Assembly (NCBI GenBank): GCA_001767435.1
Contig: MEKT01000191.1
Coordinates: forward strand, 13,111-77,110
Length of the DNA: 64,000 nt
Reading direction: 5' to 3'
DNA from: Acidobacteria bacterium RIFCSPLOWO2_02_FULL_65_29
Lineage (GTDB): Bacteria; Acidobacteriota; Vicinamibacteria; Vicinamibacterales; CAVVIG01
Shown: positions 42,534 to 52,105 of the stretch, in pieces
How positions within the stretch are numbered: position 1 is the stretch's first letter
Layout of the letters: each line of letters opens with the position of its first letter
Made by a program: the position numbers and the translations under genes
The notes under the pieces: generated by a model
Seen by the model: the letters and a program-made list of their open reading frames with translations, nothing else
Told to the model about the DNA's origin: nothing
The model's database searches: none

Positions 42534-43532
42534 CTAGGACGCCTTGGCCTTGCGCTGAGGCTTCGATTTCCGTGTCGGCTGTTGCGGCGCGGCCGCCCCT
42601 TCCGAAACCGCGGCCGCCGGAGCTCGAGCCACCACCGTCGTGCCGCTCATCATGATCGCGAGCGACGGCGCGATGAACCACCCGGAATACGTCGTCGCGA
42701 GCGTGCCGACGAGCATCGTGAAGGCAAAACCCTTCAGAACGTCTCCCCCGAACAGGTAGAGCGCGAGCACGGCCATGAAGACCGTGCCCGACGTGATGAC
42801 CGTTCGCGCGAGCGTCTGGTTCAGGCTCGTATTGATCATGGTCTCGAGCGGCTCACGCTTCTTCGAACGCGCGTTTTCGCGGACACGGTCGAAGATGACG
42901 ATCATGTCGTTCATCGAATAGCCGACCATCGTCAGCATCGCGGCGATCACGTTCAGCGACATCTCGTAGTTGAACAGGACGAGACAGGAGAGCGTCACGA
43001 GCACGTCGTGGAACGTGGCCGCAATCGAGCCGAGGGCGAAGCTGACGCGGAACCGGAAGGCCATCCAGGCCGTGATGCCGATCATCGACAGCAGCGTCGC
43101 GGAGATCCCCCGGCGTCTCAGCTCGGCCCCAACGGTGGGACCGACGATTTCCGTGCTGACGTCGACGATCTTGGGCAGGCCGGCGGCCTGCAGCGCCTTG
43201 ATGACCTGATCGGCGCCTTCCGACAGACTCGAGCCCTGCTCGGTCAGATCGGTCTGAGGCAGCCGAATGAGCCACTGGTTGGCCGCCGCGTCGTCGAACC
43301 GTTGGACCTGCTCCTCGCCCGGAAGACTCTCGACAGCGCGGCGGACCTGGTCTTCGGACACCGAGCTCTCAAATCTGGCGATGACGATGGTCCCGCCCGA
43401 GAACTCGACGCCCAACGGAATGCCCTGGGTCGCCATCATGAAGATGCCGCCGGCGATGACGAGCGCCGACAGCGCCAGCGCGTGCCAGCGCCAACGGAGG
43501 AAGTTGAAGTGGGAGTCCTTGAAGATATGCAT
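42534..43532 (-). CDS. secF: Protein translocase subunit SecF
   Basis: GVEFSGGTIVIARFE...VGYSMNDMIVIFDRVRENAR...MVGTLATTYSGWFIA. Confidence 0.93.
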   Translation of the reverse strand: MHIFKDSHFNFLRWRWHALALSALVIAGGIFMMATQGIPLGVEFSGGTIVIARFESSVSEDQVRRAVESLPGEEQVQRFDDAAANQWLIRLPQTDLTEQGSSLSEGADQVIKALQAAGLPKIVDVSTEIVGPTVGAELRRRGISATLLSMIGITAWMAFRFRVSFALGSIAATFHDVLVTLSCLVLFNYEMSLNVIAAMLTMVGYSMNDMIVIFDRVRENARSKKREPLETMINTSLNQTLARTVITSGTVFMAVLALYLFGGDVLKGFAFTMLVGTLATTYSGWFIAPSLAIMMSGTTVVARAPAAAVSEGAAAPQQPTRKSKPQRKAKAS

Positions 43533-45122
43533 CTAGATACTCAGCGTCGCCACCTGCGAGCGGCGCGCGAGCGCCATCTCGAAGAGCGTCTTCGACACGA
43601 AGGTCGACGTGAAGAGATTGGCTGCCAGGCCGACCGACAGCGTCACGGCGAACCCGCGAATCGGACCGGTGCCGAACTGAAACAGAAAGGCCGCCGCGAT
43701 GAAACCGGCCAGGTGGGTGTCGACGAGCGTCAAGAACACGCGGCTGAAGCCCGCGTTGATCGCCGAGCGGACGCCGCGTTGCGCGTCGAGCTCTTCCTTG
43801 ATCCGCTCGAAGATCAGCACGTTCGAATCGACGCCCAGGCCGATGGTCAGGATGAAGCCGGCGATCCCGGGGAGCGTCATCACGGCGCCGACGTACGCCA
43901 TGAGCCCCAGGAGGATGACGAGATTGAACACGAGCGCAATGACGGCGTTGACGCCGGACAGCCTGTAGTACGACAGCATGAAGAGGATAATCAGGACGAG
44001 GCCCACGAGCGACGCCAACACACCCGACCGGATGGAATCGGCGCCAAGGCTGGGCCCAATCGTGCGCTCTTCGAGGTAGGTCAGGTCCGCCGGCAGCGCG
44101 CCGGTGCGCAGGATGAGCGAGAGGTTCTGCACTTCCTCCGGTGTGAAGCTGCCAAAGATCTGCCCGTCGGTCGTGATGCGGCCGTCGATCCGGGGGGCCG
44201 ACTGCACGCGGCCGTCCAGCACGATCGCCAGCTGGCGGCCGATGTTGGCGCTCGTCACCGCGCCGAACTTCCTCCCACCTTCGGGATTGAGGGTGAAGCT
44301 CACGGCCGGCCGGTTGTTCTGATCGATCGAGGGCCGCGCGTTTCGCAGATCGCGGCCCGTGACTGCCGCCGCCTTTCGGAGCTGGTAGTACGCCGCCGGC
44401 TCGCCCGGCACGCCGCTCGTGCCAGGCACAATGTCCATCCCGGCCGGCACTTGCCCGTTGACGAGCATCTCCTCGCGCGTGGCGCCGACTCGTTCCACAA
44501 TCTTCAGCTCGAGGAAGCCCGTCGAGCCCATGATCTGTTTCGCCTTCGCGATGTCGGTGACGCCCGGCAGCTGCACCAGAATCTGGTCGCCGTTGGCCCC
44601 CTGCTGCGCGATCTGCGGCTCGGCGACGCCCAGCTCGTTGACGCGCCGCTCGAGGGTCTGCCGCGCCTGCACGACGGCGTCTTCGCGCAGCTGGATTTCG
44701 ATGTTCGGCTTCATCGTGAACGTGAAGGTCCCGTTCGCGCCGGGACTCCGGTTGAAGACCGCGTCGAGATCAACGGCCGCGTCGCGAAACGCGCCTTCCT
44801 GCCCGGCCGGCACACCCTCGACCCGGAACGCGGTCGGGCCGGTCGACGCGACGTTGGTGACCGGAATGTTCCGCTCGGTCAGCAGCTGGCGAAGCCGCTC
44901 CAGGTCCGACTCGGTTTCAGCCAGGAGCGCCTTGTCGGTCTGCACGCGGAGCACCAGGTGCACCCCGCCCTTGAGATCGAGGCCGAGCTTCAACGCTCGG
45001 CTCATGAGCCAGCTTGGCTGGGTCACGCCGAAGCGGGCCGCGACGATCGGGTACACGCCGACGGCGAAGAACACGAAGAAGACGGCAAGAATCGTGACGA
45101 CTTTCGAGTTGAGGTTTGACAT
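43533..45122 (-). CDS. secD: Protein translocase subunit SecD
   Basis: LGLDLKGGVHLVLRVQTD...LPGIAGFILTIGLGVDSNVLIFERIKEEL. Confidence 0.94.
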   Translation of the reverse strand: MSNLNSKVVTILAVFFVFFAVGVYPIVAARFGVTQPSWLMSRALKLGLDLKGGVHLVLRVQTDKALLAETESDLERLRQLLTERNIPVTNVASTGPTAFRVEGVPAGQEGAFRDAAVDLDAVFNRSPGANGTFTFTMKPNIEIQLREDAVVQARQTLERRVNELGVAEPQIAQQGANGDQILVQLPGVTDIAKAKQIMGSTGFLELKIVERVGATREEMLVNGQVPAGMDIVPGTSGVPGEPAAYYQLRKAAAVTGRDLRNARPSIDQNNRPAVSFTLNPEGGRKFGAVTSANIGRQLAIVLDGRVQSAPRIDGRITTDGQIFGSFTPEEVQNLSLILRTGALPADLTYLEERTIGPSLGADSIRSGVLASLVGLVLIILFMLSYYRLSGVNAVIALVFNLVILLGLMAYVGAVMTLPGIAGFILTIGLGVDSNVLIFERIKEELDAQRGVRSAINAGFSRVFLTLVDTHLAGFIAAAFLFQFGTGPIRGFAVTLSVGLAANLFTSTFVSKTLFEMALARRSQVATLSI

Positions 45123-45125
45123 GCA

Positions 45126-45464
45126 CTACTCGCCTTGCGGCTCGACCACGGGCGCCTGCCCCTGGTAGCCGCCAATCGATGCCCGCGCCACTTCAATCCG
45201 GATCTTGTCGGCAATCTGGAGCTGCACGCTCTGATCGCCCGTCCGTGTAATCTGCCCGTAGATGCCGCCGGTCGTAATCACCTTGTCGTTGACCTTCAAA
45301 CCGTCCAGAAACGTCTGCACCTTCTGCTGCTTCCGCTTCATCGGCAGCACGATGATGAAGTAGAAGATCGCAACCACGAGCGCGAGCGGCACGAACTGTA
45401 CCAGGAGGTTTTGGCCCTCCGGCGGCGCCGCCATCGCGAACACCAAGCCTCTAAGCATACTCAT
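45126..45464 (-). CDS. yajC: Preprotein translocase subunit YajC
   Basis: VAIFYFIIVLPMKRKQQKVQTFLDGLKVNDKVITTGGIYGQI. Confidence 0.92.
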   Translation of the reverse strand: MSMLRGLVFAMAAPPEGQNLLVQFVPLALVVAIFYFIIVLPMKRKQQKVQTFLDGLKVNDKVITTGGIYGQITRTGDQSVQLQIADKIRIEVARASIGGYQGQAPVVEPQGE

Positions 45465-46627
45465 GAATCATGCGGCTGGACAGACAGGCGATCGCGGAAC
45501 GTCCTACGGAAACTTTCCAACCGCCCGAACCTGATAGCCTCCCTGATACGCCGGATCGTGTCAAGGTAAAAGTGTAGATTATGCAACGTGTTAAGGGTGG
45601 CTGCGCTCATTTCGCGCGCGACGGACAGGTGGCGCAAATACGCCCGCGAGAACCTCCGGCAGGTGGAGCAGCGGCACGCTGGATCGGGCGGCGAGTCGTC
45701 TTCTGCGTAGCGCGCGTTCCTGATATTGAGCCGGCCCTGGCTCGTGAACAACTGACCATTGCGTGCGTTTCTCGTCGGGAGCACGCAGTCGAACAGATCG
45801 ATCCCCCGCGCCACCGACTCCACGAGATCCTCGGGCGTGCCGGTCCCCATCAGATACCGCGGCCGATCCGCGGGCAGCCATCTCGTCGCACGCGCGACGA
45901 TGTCGTACATGACGTCGATGGGCTCCCCGACGCTCAGTCCGCCAATCGCGAGCCCTTCGAAGCCGAGCGCCACCGTCGATTGCGCGCTTTCGTCCCGCAG
46001 CTCGGGAAACACGCCGCCCTGCACAATGCCAAACTGCGCCTGGCGAGCATTGCTCACCTGGACCCCGCCGACCGGCCCGGCGCGCAGCTCCAGCAGACGG
46101 TCGCGCGCGCGGCTCGCCCACCGAAGCGTGCGCGCCATCGACAGGCGCGCCTCTTCCTGACTCGACGGATGCGCCAAGCACTCGTCGAGCACCATCGCGA
46201 TGTCCGACCCCAGCTGCGCCTGAATGTCGGTGGTCCGTTCCGGCGTCAGCAGATGCGCTGAGCCGTCGACGTGCGACCGGAAATGGGCGCCCTCTTCGGC
46301 GATCGTCCGCCGCTCGGCCAGGCTGAAGATCTGAAAGCCGCCGCTGTCGGTCAGCATCGGCTTGGTCCAGCCGATGAAGCGGTGCAGCCCGCCGCGCCGC
46401 GCGATGAGATCGTCTCCAGGCCGCAAGAAGAGGTGATAGGTGTTGCTCAGCAGAATCTCGACGCCGAGATCCTCGAGATCGCGATGCGTCACGCCCTTCA
46501 CCGCGCCTTGCGTGCCGACAGGCATGAACGCCGGCGTCTCGACGTCGCCGTGCGCGGTCGTCATCACACCGCACCGGGCATCGCCGTCGGTGGCAGTCAG
46601 ACGGAAATCGAAGAGTGGTCCAGACAT
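45461..46627 (-). CDS. tgt: tRNA-guanine transglycosylase
   Basis: FMPVGTQGAVKGVTHRDLEDLGVEILLSNTYHLFLRPG...TDSGGFQIFSLA...PRYLMGTGTPEDLVESVARGIDLFDCVLPTRNARNGQLFT. Confidence 0.95.
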   Translation of the reverse strand: MSGPLFDFRLTATDGDARCGVMTTAHGDVETPAFMPVGTQGAVKGVTHRDLEDLGVEILLSNTYHLFLRPGDDLIARRGGLHRFIGWTKPMLTDSGGFQIFSLAERRTIAEEGAHFRSHVDGSAHLLTPERTTDIQAQLGSDIAMVLDECLAHPSSQEEARLSMARTLRWASRARDRLLELRAGPVGGVQVSNARQAQFGIVQGGVFPELRDESAQSTVALGFEGLAIGGLSVGEPIDVMYDIVARATRWLPADRPRYLMGTGTPEDLVESVARGIDLFDCVLPTRNARNGQLFTSQGRLNIRNARYAEDDSPPDPACRCSTCRRFSRAYLRHLSVAREMSAATLNTLHNLHFYLDTIRRIREAIRFGRLESFRRTFRDRLSVQPHDS

Positions 46628-46684
46628 GAAGGCACGACAGTTTATTTGCGTTGTAAACTTTCGACAAATAGACCACGTTTGTGC

Positions 46685-46712
46685 TTGACAATGATCTTTT
46701 TTCCACCATAAT
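46685..46712 (+). promoter_or_regulatory. Candidate sigma70-like promoter TTGACA-N16-CATAAT
   Basis: ttgacaatgatcttttttccaccataattcc. Confidence 0.45.
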
Positions 46713-46902
46713 TCCTATATCTGGTATGAGGGTGGTGAACTAAGGCCATTCCTTGTGCACACGATCGAGCTGGTTCTCATCGGTAGTTCGCAGCGGAATG
46801 ACGCCGACGGGCTGGTGAGCGTGCCAGGCGGCAGCCACCACAGAGCTGGTCGCAAGCGTCGCCGCGGGCGCAAAACCCACACGAAGGGGGGGATAAGAGA
46901 CA

Positions 46903-46953
46903 ATGGCGAAGAAAGCCAAGGGCGGGAAGAAGAAGGCTGGCAAGAAACGTTAG
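46903..46953 (+). CDS. Possible 16-aa Lys/Arg-rich micro-ORF (MAKKAKGGKKKAGKKR)
   Basis: ATG to TAG, purine-rich upstream stretch, intrinsic terminator 18 nt after the stop. Confidence 0.35.
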   Translation: MAKKAKGGKKKAGKKR

Positions 46954-46971
46954 GCCAACCTCCACCGTCAT

Positions 46972-47003
46972 AAAAAAAGGGGGCGACCGCCGCCCCCTTT
47001 TTT
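46972..47003. terminator. Strong bidirectional intrinsic terminator
   Basis: AAAAAAAGGGGGCG-ACCGC-CGCCCCCTTTTTT. Confidence 0.9.
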
Positions 47004-47030
47004 GATCCCTTCTGTAATTCCAAACTCTTC

Positions 47031-49169
47031 TCACTGCAAGCTTTCACCGTCCCAGACAATCACCCGCCGAATGACGTCCCACGGCTGAATCTGGTCGATG
47101 ATCTCCATGCCTCCCGTCACGCGTCCAAAGACCGTATAGCGGCCATCGAGGTGCGGCTGCGGTGAATGGGTGATGAAGAACTGGCTGCCGCCTGTGTCGG
47201 CCCAGTCGAGCGCCATGCCGACGGCTCCGCGCAGGTAGGGCCGTCCATTCAACTCGTCACGAATCGTGTAGCCCGGACCGCCCTCGCCATCGCTGCGCGG
47301 GTCGCCGCCCTGGATCACGAAATCGGGCACGACGCGATGAAAGGTGACCCCGTCGAAGAATTTCTTGCGCGCCAGGGTGATGAAGTTCGCGACCGTCAGT
47401 GGCGCGTCGAGCATGGCGAGCTCGATCTGGATGAGGCCGCGATCGGTTTCGATGTAGACCTGGGTGGATACGGGCGGATTGACCAGCCAGGGCGACGCGT
47501 AGTAATCGGCCGTGTGCCCGGTCGGGGCGGGCCGAATGCGGGTGTCGGCCCCGCCGGCCGGATCGAACGCGTCGAGCAGCGTGGCCGCCCGCACTCGCAC
47601 GGCCCAGTCTTTGTCGCCCAGGGCGGCGGTGAGCACCGGCGTCGCGCTCGCCGCGCCGTAGGCCGCAAGCGCGCCGAGCGCGGCCGCTCGCGCCACGTAT
47701 GTCACGTCGCGCTGTCCCGACTTGTAGGCATCGGCAAGGGCCGCCTGCGCGTTGGGCGGCTTCAGCTCGCCCAGGGCCCTGGCGGCGGCCGCACGAATCA
47801 CGGGATCGTCGTTTTTCAGGTGTTCGAGCAGCAACGCCGCCACGTCGGGTGCGCGCAGGCGGGCAATGGAGGCCAGCACGGCGGGAATCACGCGCGAGTC
47901 GCTGTCGCCGACGAGCGTGCGCAGGCGCGGCAGGCCCGTCTCAGCCGACAGTGTGCCGAGCACCGACGCCAGCGCGGCCCGTACGCTCCAATGCTTGTCC
48001 GGGTCGAGCCCCGAGAGCACCGTGACGAACCCTTCCGGATCGAGCCGGGCCAGCGAGCGAATGGCGGCCGAGCGAACGGCGGGGCTCGGATCGGCGAGCA
48101 TGTCGAGCAGCGTGTCCATCACGCCGTCGGCGCGGATGCCGCCGAGAGCCGCCACCGCTTCCACGCGGACATGCGGATCGCTCTTGGCGCTCTGCGCGAT
48201 CTTCAGGAGCACAGGCCCGGCCGCCGGCCCGCCCAGACGGCCCACCGATCGAATCGCTTCGATGGCGACCGAGCGATCGGCGCTCGTGACCATCGGCAGA
48301 AGCACCTCCAGTGCCGCGCGGTCCTCCAGGGGTCCGAGGCCCTTGGCGGCGAACGCGCGCGTGTAGGGATGCGGATCCTTGGCAAGCGTCATGAGCGCGC
48401 CGAGCGCGCGCCGGTCTTCTACGCGCTGCAGCGCGTACGCGATCGGCCACCACCGGGCGCGCGGCTGCCCGGACCGGTCGAGCGCGGCGGAGGCGAGCGG
48501 CTCGTAGGCCTTGAGTCGAGCGAGCGCATACAGGCCGAGTCGGTACGCCGCCGCGAGCGTGTCGCGCCGCGCGTCTTCCGCGTCCGGCGGCGGCTCGGCG
48601 AGCACGCCGGCATCGGCGATCGACGCCGCCATCGCGGCAATCGCGTCCGCCGCCGTCAGGTCGCCAAGCAGGCCGAGCGCTTCGGCAGCGGCGCCTTTCA
48701 CGAGCGGCGACGCGTTGCCGAGCGCCGCGACGAGCGGATCGCGCGCGCGTCTGTCGCCAATCAGCCCGAGCGCGAACGCCGCCATCTGGCGAACCTCGGG
48801 TTCGACATCGGTGAGCAGCGCCGCCAGCGACGGCACGCCCTCGCGCAAGCCGACGCGGCCCACGGCGAGCGCGGCGCGGCGGCGGATACGCCCCTCGCTG
48901 TCGGTCAGCAGCCGCAGCAGATCGGGCGGCGGCGCCGGCGGCGTGACCACAGGCGCGCCGCCGCGGCGCGTCGGGGGCGGCGGCGCCGGCGGTACGGCTG
49001 GCGCAGGATCGCGCAGCACGCGCTGGTCCTCGAGCCACAGAATCCAGGCGAGCTTCTGCTCGTAGGGCGGCGTCACCGGCTTGGGCGGCGCCAGCGGCGC
49101 ACTGGCACACGCCGACATGACGAGCGCACACGCGGTCGTGATCAGAGCGCCGGAGCTCGTACGTCTCAC
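47031..49169 (-). CDS. HEAT-repeat protein with C-terminal cyclophilin-type peptidyl-prolyl isomerase domain; probable lipoprotein
   Basis: LVMSACAS lipobox; repeated RRRAALAVGRVG / VRQMAAFALGLIGD motifs; C-terminal FDGVTFHRVVPDFVIQGGDP...GAVGMALDWADTGGSQFFITHSPQPHLDGRYTVFGRV. Confidence 0.9.
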   Translation of the reverse strand: MRRTSSGALITTACALVMSACASAPLAPPKPVTPPYEQKLAWILWLEDQRVLRDPAPAVPPAPPPPTRRGGAPVVTPPAPPPDLLRLLTDSEGRIRRRAALAVGRVGLREGVPSLAALLTDVEPEVRQMAAFALGLIGDRRARDPLVAALGNASPLVKGAAAEALGLLGDLTAADAIAAMAASIADAGVLAEPPPDAEDARRDTLAAAYRLGLYALARLKAYEPLASAALDRSGQPRARWWPIAYALQRVEDRRALGALMTLAKDPHPYTRAFAAKGLGPLEDRAALEVLLPMVTSADRSVAIEAIRSVGRLGGPAAGPVLLKIAQSAKSDPHVRVEAVAALGGIRADGVMDTLLDMLADPSPAVRSAAIRSLARLDPEGFVTVLSGLDPDKHWSVRAALASVLGTLSAETGLPRLRTLVGDSDSRVIPAVLASIARLRAPDVAALLLEHLKNDDPVIRAAAARALGELKPPNAQAALADAYKSGQRDVTYVARAAALGALAAYGAASATPVLTAALGDKDWAVRVRAATLLDAFDPAGGADTRIRPAPTGHTADYYASPWLVNPPVSTQVYIETDRGLIQIELAMLDAPLTVANFITLARKKFFDGVTFHRVVPDFVIQGGDPRSDGEGGPGYTIRDELNGRPYLRGAVGMALDWADTGGSQFFITHSPQPHLDGRYTVFGRVTGGMEIIDQIQPWDVIRRVIVWDGESLQ

Positions 49170-49194
49170 GTCGCGATGATATCATCGGGTCGTC

Positions 49195-49836
49195 GTGCTC
49201 TTCCGCTACATCGCGGTCGAAGGACCGATTGGCGCGGGCAAAACCACGCTGGCCGAGCGGTTGGGCACGCGTCTCGACGCAACGCTCGTGCTCGAGGAAA
49301 CCGAAAACCCGTTCCTCGCCGACTTCTACGCCGACCGACCGGGCGCCGCGCTGCAGGCGCAACTCTTCTACCTCCTCAGCCGCCATCGTCAACAGACCGC
49401 GCTGCGCCAGGCGAGCCTGTTCAACCAGGTGACGATCTGCGATTACCTCTTCGACAAGGACAAGATCTTCGCGTATCTCAACCTGGACGACAACGAGCTC
49501 TTCATCTATCAGCGCTTGTACGACCTGCTCGCGCGCGACGTGCCGGCGCCAGACCTCGTCGTGTACCTGCAGGCGCCGACCGATGTGCTGCTGAGACGAC
49601 TGCACGAACGCCCCCCCGATCCGGAGGCGGCGGCGTTCGATCCGGACCCGGCGTATCTCCGCGAGCTCAACGAGGCGTACCATCATTTCTTCTTTCACTA
49701 CAACACCACGCCGCTTCTCGTCGTCGAGACGTCGGAGCTCGACTCCGACGCGAGCGACGAAGCGCTCGACGATCTCGTGAAGCAGATCAGACACATGGGC
49801 GCCGGCACGCGCTACTACGTGCCGAGGACGAAATAG
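49195..49836 (+). CDS. Deoxynucleoside kinase family protein
   Basis: YIAVEGPIGAGKTTLAERLG P-loop; TICDYLFDKDKIFAYLNLDDNEL; VVYLQAPTDVLLRRL. Confidence 0.88.
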   Translation: MLFRYIAVEGPIGAGKTTLAERLGTRLDATLVLEETENPFLADFYADRPGAALQAQLFYLLSRHRQQTALRQASLFNQVTICDYLFDKDKIFAYLNLDDNELFIYQRLYDLLARDVPAPDLVVYLQAPTDVLLRRLHERPPDPEAAAFDPDPAYLRELNEAYHHFFFHYNTTPLLVVETSELDSDASDEALDDLVKQIRHMGAGTRYYVPRTK

Positions 49837-49854
49837 TTTCGACGTTCGAGATCT

Positions 49855-49926
49855 ACAATTCATTTTCTTCAATCTCTTCAATCTGAAATCCTCTTCAATC
49901 TGAAATCTGAGTTCTGAAATCTGAAG
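49855..49926 (+). repeat. CTTCAATCTGAAATC word array
   Basis: cttcaatctcttcaatctgaaatcctcttcaatctgaaatctgagttctgaaatctgaag. Confidence 0.88.
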
Positions 49927-49941
49927 TAAGCTTGATCCCCC

Positions 49942-50868
49942 ATGGCGTGGTTCAAGAAGACCCGCAAGCCGATCGCCGCGACCAAGGAGAAGTCCAGTCG
50001 CGTCCCTGAAGGGCTGTGGCTCAAGTGTCCGGGCTGTGCGCAGGTCATCTACAACAAGGATCTCTCGACCAATCTCAACGTCTGCCCAAAGTGCGTCCAC
50101 CACTTCCGGATTGGCGCCGCCGAGCGTCTGCGCACGTTATTCGACGCCGAGTGGACCGAACACGACGTCGACCTGGCGTCGACCGATCCGCTCGAGTTCA
50201 CCGACACGAAGCCCTATAAGGCCCGGCTCCAGGCGAGCCGCGCCGCCACCGGCCTCAAGGACGCGATCATCGTCGGCACCGGCGGCATCGAAGGCATCTG
50301 CACGGTGGTGGCGGCGATGGAGTACGACTTCATCGGCGGCAGCATGGGCGTGGTCGTCGGGGAAAAGATTACGCGCGCCATTGAACGCGCCCTCGACCTT
50401 CGGTGCCCGCTGGTCATCGTGTGCTGTTCGGGCGGCGCCCGAATGATGGAAGGGGCGCTGTCGTTGATGCAGATGGCCAAGATCTGCGGCGCGCTCGCCC
50501 ACTTCGACAAGGCGCGCCTGCCGTACATCTCGGTCCTCACCGATCCGACGACGGGCGGCGTGACCGCGAGCTTCGCGATGCTCGGCGATCTGAACATCGC
50601 CGAGCCAATGGCGCTCATCGGGTTTGCCGGGCCGCGCGTGATCGAGCAGACGATTCGCCAAAAACTCCCCGAAGGGTTCCAGCGGTCCGAGTTTCTGCTC
50701 GAAAAGGGCATGATCGATTTCATCATCGACCGGCGCGAGATGAAGGCGGCCATCGCCAGGGCCCTGCGCTTCATGGGCGCGCGCGCCACGCTGCCGGCGC
50801 CCGCGCCTGCCTCCCCTGCCGTCGAGCCCGAATTGAGTCATCTGGCCATTGAGTCTTCCCGTCAATGA
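49942..50868 (+). CDS. accD: Acetyl-CoA carboxylase carboxyltransferase subunit beta
   Basis: LWLKCPGCAQVIYNKDLSTNLNVCPKCVHHFRI zinc ribbon; GGARMMEGALSLMQMAKI. Confidence 0.95.
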   Translation: MAWFKKTRKPIAATKEKSSRVPEGLWLKCPGCAQVIYNKDLSTNLNVCPKCVHHFRIGAAERLRTLFDAEWTEHDVDLASTDPLEFTDTKPYKARLQASRAATGLKDAIIVGTGGIEGICTVVAAMEYDFIGGSMGVVVGEKITRAIERALDLRCPLVIVCCSGGARMMEGALSLMQMAKICGALAHFDKARLPYISVLTDPTTGGVTASFAMLGDLNIAEPMALIGFAGPRVIEQTIRQKLPEGFQRSEFLLEKGMIDFIIDRREMKAAIARALRFMGARATLPAPAPASPAVEPELSHLAIESSRQ

Positions 50869-52090
50869 ATTGACTCCCGCTCTAGAGTGGCTGCACGGTC
50901 TCGAGCAGTTCGGCATCAAGCTCGGCCTCGACAGCATCACGGCCATCGTCGAGGCGCTTGGTCATCCTGAGCGCGCGTTCCGATCCGTCCACGTCGCCGG
51001 AACCAACGGCAAGGGCTCGGTCACGGCCATGGTCGAATCGGCCTTGCGCGCGGCCGGACACGCCTCAGCCCGTTACACATCGCCACACCTCTTCGACCTC
51101 TCGGAGCGTTTCTGCATCGGGGGCCGACCCGTCGAGCCCGAGACGCTCGACCGGGCGGTCGCCGACGTCCGCCGGATCGTCGAGCGACTGCGCCTGAGCG
51201 GGCGACTGGTCGTGCACCCGACGTTCTTCGAAGTGACGACCGCCGTCGCCTTCGAGCTGTTTCGCCGCGCCGGCGTGCAGACGGCCGTCTGCGAGGTCGG
51301 GATGGGCGGACGGCTCGACGCGACCAACGTGCTCCAGCCTGCCGTCTGTGCGGTGACGTCGATTGGATTCGATCACACACTGCATCTGGGGCGAACGCTC
51401 CATGAGATTGCCGTCGAGAAGGCCGGGATCATCAAGCCGGGCGTTCCCGTGGTCGTCGGCCGGCTCGATCCGGAGGCGTTCGCCGCTGTCGAGGCGATCG
51501 CGCGGGCACGAGGCGCACCGATCGTCGACGCCTCGGACGTGGCGCTCGTGAAGGATCGGGGGTTCACGGTTGGACTCCGTGGCGCGCACCAGGTGGAGAA
51601 CGCCGCGGTGGCGGTGAAGGTGCTCGAGACGCTCGACGTTCCGCGAGGGGCCATCGCCGACGGGCTGGCGCGGGTCTCGTGGCCGGGCCGCCTGGACCTG
51701 CGCCGCCTGCCGGACGGGCGCGAAGCGCTGCTCGACGCCGCTCACAATCCCCAGGGCGCCTCCCGGCTCGCGGCGTACCTTCGGGATTCGCCGTTTGCCG
51801 GAGCGCCGCTCGTGTTCGCCGCGATGCGCGACAAGGACGTCGACGGCATGCTGCGCGAGCTCGCGCCGGAGGTCGGCGCGATCGTGTTCACGCGCACCTC
51901 GAGCACCCGCTCGGCTGAGCCGGCCGAGCTGGCGGCGCGCTTGCGCGCGCTCGCGCCCCGACACGCCGCAGACGAGGCGGCCTCGCCTGCAGACGCGCTC
52001 GCCACCGCCTGGCGGATCTCCCCTCGCATCGTGGTGGCCGGCTCGATATTTCTGCTGAGCGACGTGATGAAGGAAGCCGGCTGGTCGTGA
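50849..52090 (+). CDS. folC: Folylpolyglutamate synthase/dihydrofolate synthase
   Basis: VHVAGTNGKGSVTAMVESALRAAG...YTSPHLFDLSERFCI...EVGMGGRLDATNV. Confidence 0.93.
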   Translation: MSLPVNELTPALEWLHGLEQFGIKLGLDSITAIVEALGHPERAFRSVHVAGTNGKGSVTAMVESALRAAGHASARYTSPHLFDLSERFCIGGRPVEPETLDRAVADVRRIVERLRLSGRLVVHPTFFEVTTAVAFELFRRAGVQTAVCEVGMGGRLDATNVLQPAVCAVTSIGFDHTLHLGRTLHEIAVEKAGIIKPGVPVVVGRLDPEAFAAVEAIARARGAPIVDASDVALVKDRGFTVGLRGAHQVENAAVAVKVLETLDVPRGAIADGLARVSWPGRLDLRRLPDGREALLDAAHNPQGASRLAAYLRDSPFAGAPLVFAAMRDKDVDGMLRELAPEVGAIVFTRTSSTRSAEPAELAARLRALAPRHAADEAASPADALATAWRISPRIVVAGSIFLLSDVMKEAGWS

Positions 52091-52105
52091 TAGGCTCGCT
52101 GAACA

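Noticed and set aside
42582-45119. 845-aa ORF antisense to secF/secD
   Set aside because: Low-complexity R/H/D/E-rich translation typical of shadow ORFs; SecD/SecF are unambiguous on the other strand.
47166-49886. 906-aa plus-strand ORF opposite the HEAT-PPIase gene
   Set aside because: Antisense open frame caused by high GC; Arg/His-rich composition, no domain sense, while the minus-strand protein has clear HEAT and cyclophilin motifs.
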